DNA of 6,542 nucleotides from Bacteroidota bacterium (GTDB lineage Bacteria; Bacteroidota; Bacteroidia; Bacteroidales; B18-G4). Positions 5,236-6,542 of the stretch are shown here, in pieces. The translations under genes were made by a program, and so were the position numbers. The notes beneath the pieces are model-generated. The model made no database searches, was not told the origin of the DNA, and worked only from the letters and a program-made list of their open reading frames with translations. How positions within the stretch are numbered: the stretch's first letter is position 1; each line of letters starts with the position of its first letter. The DNA lies in NCBI GenBank assembly GCA_030635045.1, contig DAOVZP010000096.1, positions 1 to 6,542 on the forward strand, read 5' to 3'.

Positions 5236-6542
5236 TTACCACACCAATCCAACGATCTGCATCACAATGGGTCTGATCATACCACTTGATGAACTCTGCT
5301 TTTCACGGTATATTGTTGGGCTGATAAAGCTTGCCTCATCAGGGTCTCTGAGGCCGTTTTCTGTCATTATCCAGGTGTTGCCTGCAAGTTTATATGGGCT
5401 GTATCTGCCCCAGTGCAGGATATCTTCCATGCTTTCATCCAGGCTGACATATTTCCCAACCGGAACTTCAAGCTTTAACCGGATGTGCTGTGCCTGCCAG
5501 CCTCCGGGTTCGCCAATGGGAAAATATGGATCAAGAACAATCATGTTTTCATTTTGTCCAAAATTCCATGTGATTGATTCAGCCTTTTCACGGGCAGCCC
5601 TTATCGTTCGTCCCCTGGCAGTTGTTATCCGGTTCAGGGCATAATCTGCAGTTTTGCTTTTATAAATGTCTACTTCGATCTGTTCATAGTACAAGCCCTC
5701 TTCAGTTACCACGATGTGAATATCGTCTCCCTGAATATAATCATAGGAGTTATAATGAAGTTCATCGAGGAAATCTTCATTAACAGTAAGATATATAGTG
5801 TCGTTAAGAGGTTGATGAATTTCCAATGTTTTACTCACAGTTGCCGGCTGCCTGAAATCCCTGGCCACCCTGAAAGCAAAGAACAATGTAATGATAAGGC
5901 CAATGACCCATAAATTCAGTGCTGTGATGCCGATATAGCGGACCCGTTCAAGGCCGAAGATCATTCTGAAAGCATTGTAGATCAGCATTAACAGTGGTAT
6001 TCCAAGGAAGAGGATGAGGCCCATTTTAAGTATGGCTGCCCCTCCTGTAGACATGGGTAGTAGTGAAAAGAAGTCAGTGAGTGGCATGAGGATGGCCTCG
6101 TTATTATCAAGGATAATCGGTCCTCCCCATCCAAATATGGCAAAGAGGAACGCCAGTACCAGGCCTATGCCGGCGAGTAATAATGCAATGCCAACGATAA
6201 TAACAATGATCTTCAGGAAAACTTTCAGTATGCTTAGAAAAACACCTAGTATTTGCTCGAAAATATTTTCGTCACGACTATTTTTTTTTTCAACAGTCTT
6301 CTTTGCCTGCTTTGTCAGGTCAGAGATCTTATCCTTGAGGTGGGATACCTCTTCAGTTATCGATTTCTCAATATTGGAGATATTGACTTTTTCGCCCTTC
6401 ATTTGCAGTTTTTCAGCCCTTGAGCTGGCTTCCGGCATGGCTATCCACAGGATTAAGTAAACCATGGCACCTGACAGCCAGATAATGGTGAATACGGCAA
6501 ATGCCAACCTGACCCATAGCACATCTATGTTAAGGTATGCAG
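5236..6542 (-). CDS. PspC-family membrane protein, N-terminus cut by window edge
   Basis: Inner-membrane protein of the PspC (phage-shock/envelope-stress) family. The reading frame stays open to the right edge; 434 residues are visible. The first ones, AYLNIDVLWVRLAFAVF...YLILWIAMP, are the second half of a PspC domain, so the GTG at 6520-6522 is internal and the real start lies outside. Fragment residues 8-35 are a membrane segment. Residues 36-88 are a charged, helical, probably coiled-coil stretch. Hydrophobic segments follow at about 98-136, 168-189 and 203-224. Residues about 228-434 are a strand-rich, non-membrane C-terminal domain like the toast-rack-type domains found after PspC and LiaF membrane regions; that assignment is by eye. 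An A10 run in the coiled-coil region (6281-6290) could allow slippage. A strong terminator follows 22 bases after the stop, so this gene ends its own transcription unit. Confidence 0.9.
   Translation of the reverse strand, partial: AYLNIDVLWVRLAFAVFTIIWLSGAMVYLILWIAMPEASSRAEKLQMKGEKVNISNIEKSITEEVSHLKDKISDLTKQAKKTVEKKNSRDENIFEQILGVFLSILKVFLKIIVIIVGIALLLAGIGLVLAFLFAIFGWGGPIILDNNEAILMPLTDFFSLLPMSTGGAAILKMGLILFLGIPLLMLIYNAFRMIFGLERVRYIGITALNLWVIGLIITLFFAFRVARDFRQPATVSKTLEIHQPLNDTIYLTVNEDFLDELHYNSYDYIQGDDIHIVVTEEGLYYEQIEVDIYKSKTADYALNRITTARGRTIRAAREKAESITWNFGQNENMIVLDPYFPIGEPGGWQAQHIRLKLEVPVGKYVSLDESMEDILHWGRYSPYKLAGNTWIMTENGLRDPDEASFISPTIYREKQSSSSGMIRPIVMQIVGLVW

Noticed and set aside
6014..6460. 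Plus-strand open frame of 148 residues
   Set aside because: It lies antisense to the PspC-family gene across its membrane segments and has no recognisable features of its own.

Overview
The window looks like chromosomal DNA of a Bacteroidota bacterium, probably of the Bacteroidales type. The evidence is a fused E1-alpha/E1-beta 2-oxoacid dehydrogenase, a PspC-family membrane protein with a long C-terminal domain, the general absence of Shine-Dalgarno sequences, and a promoter that fits the Bacteroidota consensus TTTG-N19-TAnnTTTG. The assignment rests on family and motif recognition, not on a search. All six genes lie on the minus strand, so transcription runs from high to low coordinates.

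In transcription order: (1) a PspC-family envelope-stress membrane protein that lacks its N-terminus at the right edge (5236-6542); (2) a compact junction (5149-5213) holding a strong hairpin terminator whose T-tract overlaps the -33 box of a near-perfect Bacteroidota promoter; (3) a fused thiamine-diphosphate E1 subunit of a branched-chain or related 2-oxoacid dehydrogenase (2703-5123); (4) after only 40 bases, an LpxR-like (DUF2219) lipid A deacylase-family outer-membrane barrel with a lipoprotein signal and a long N-terminal extension (1418-2662); (5) a small DUF493/YbeD-like protein (987-1295); (6) an acidic conserved protein of unknown function with no ATG start (324-893); (7) the N-terminal two thirds or more of an acylphosphatase that runs off the left edge (1-217).

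The coding part is largely housekeeping, and I see no defence, mobile or biosynthetic system. The E1 and LpxR-like genes are probably co-transcribed from the promoter at 5149-5179. The three genes at the left are separated by spacers of 93-122 bases.

The most unusual content is in those spacers. The three consecutive ones (218-323, 894-986, 1296-1417) each carry a tandem array of 7-base units. The sequences differ but the period is the same, and the longest array has 12 units in unbroken register. The first spacer also holds four CACAAAG-type repeats about 11 bases apart. The spacers around the E1 gene lack these arrays. No tRNA, rRNA, CRISPR array or insertion sequence was seen, and no gap without a gene exceeds about 122 bases.
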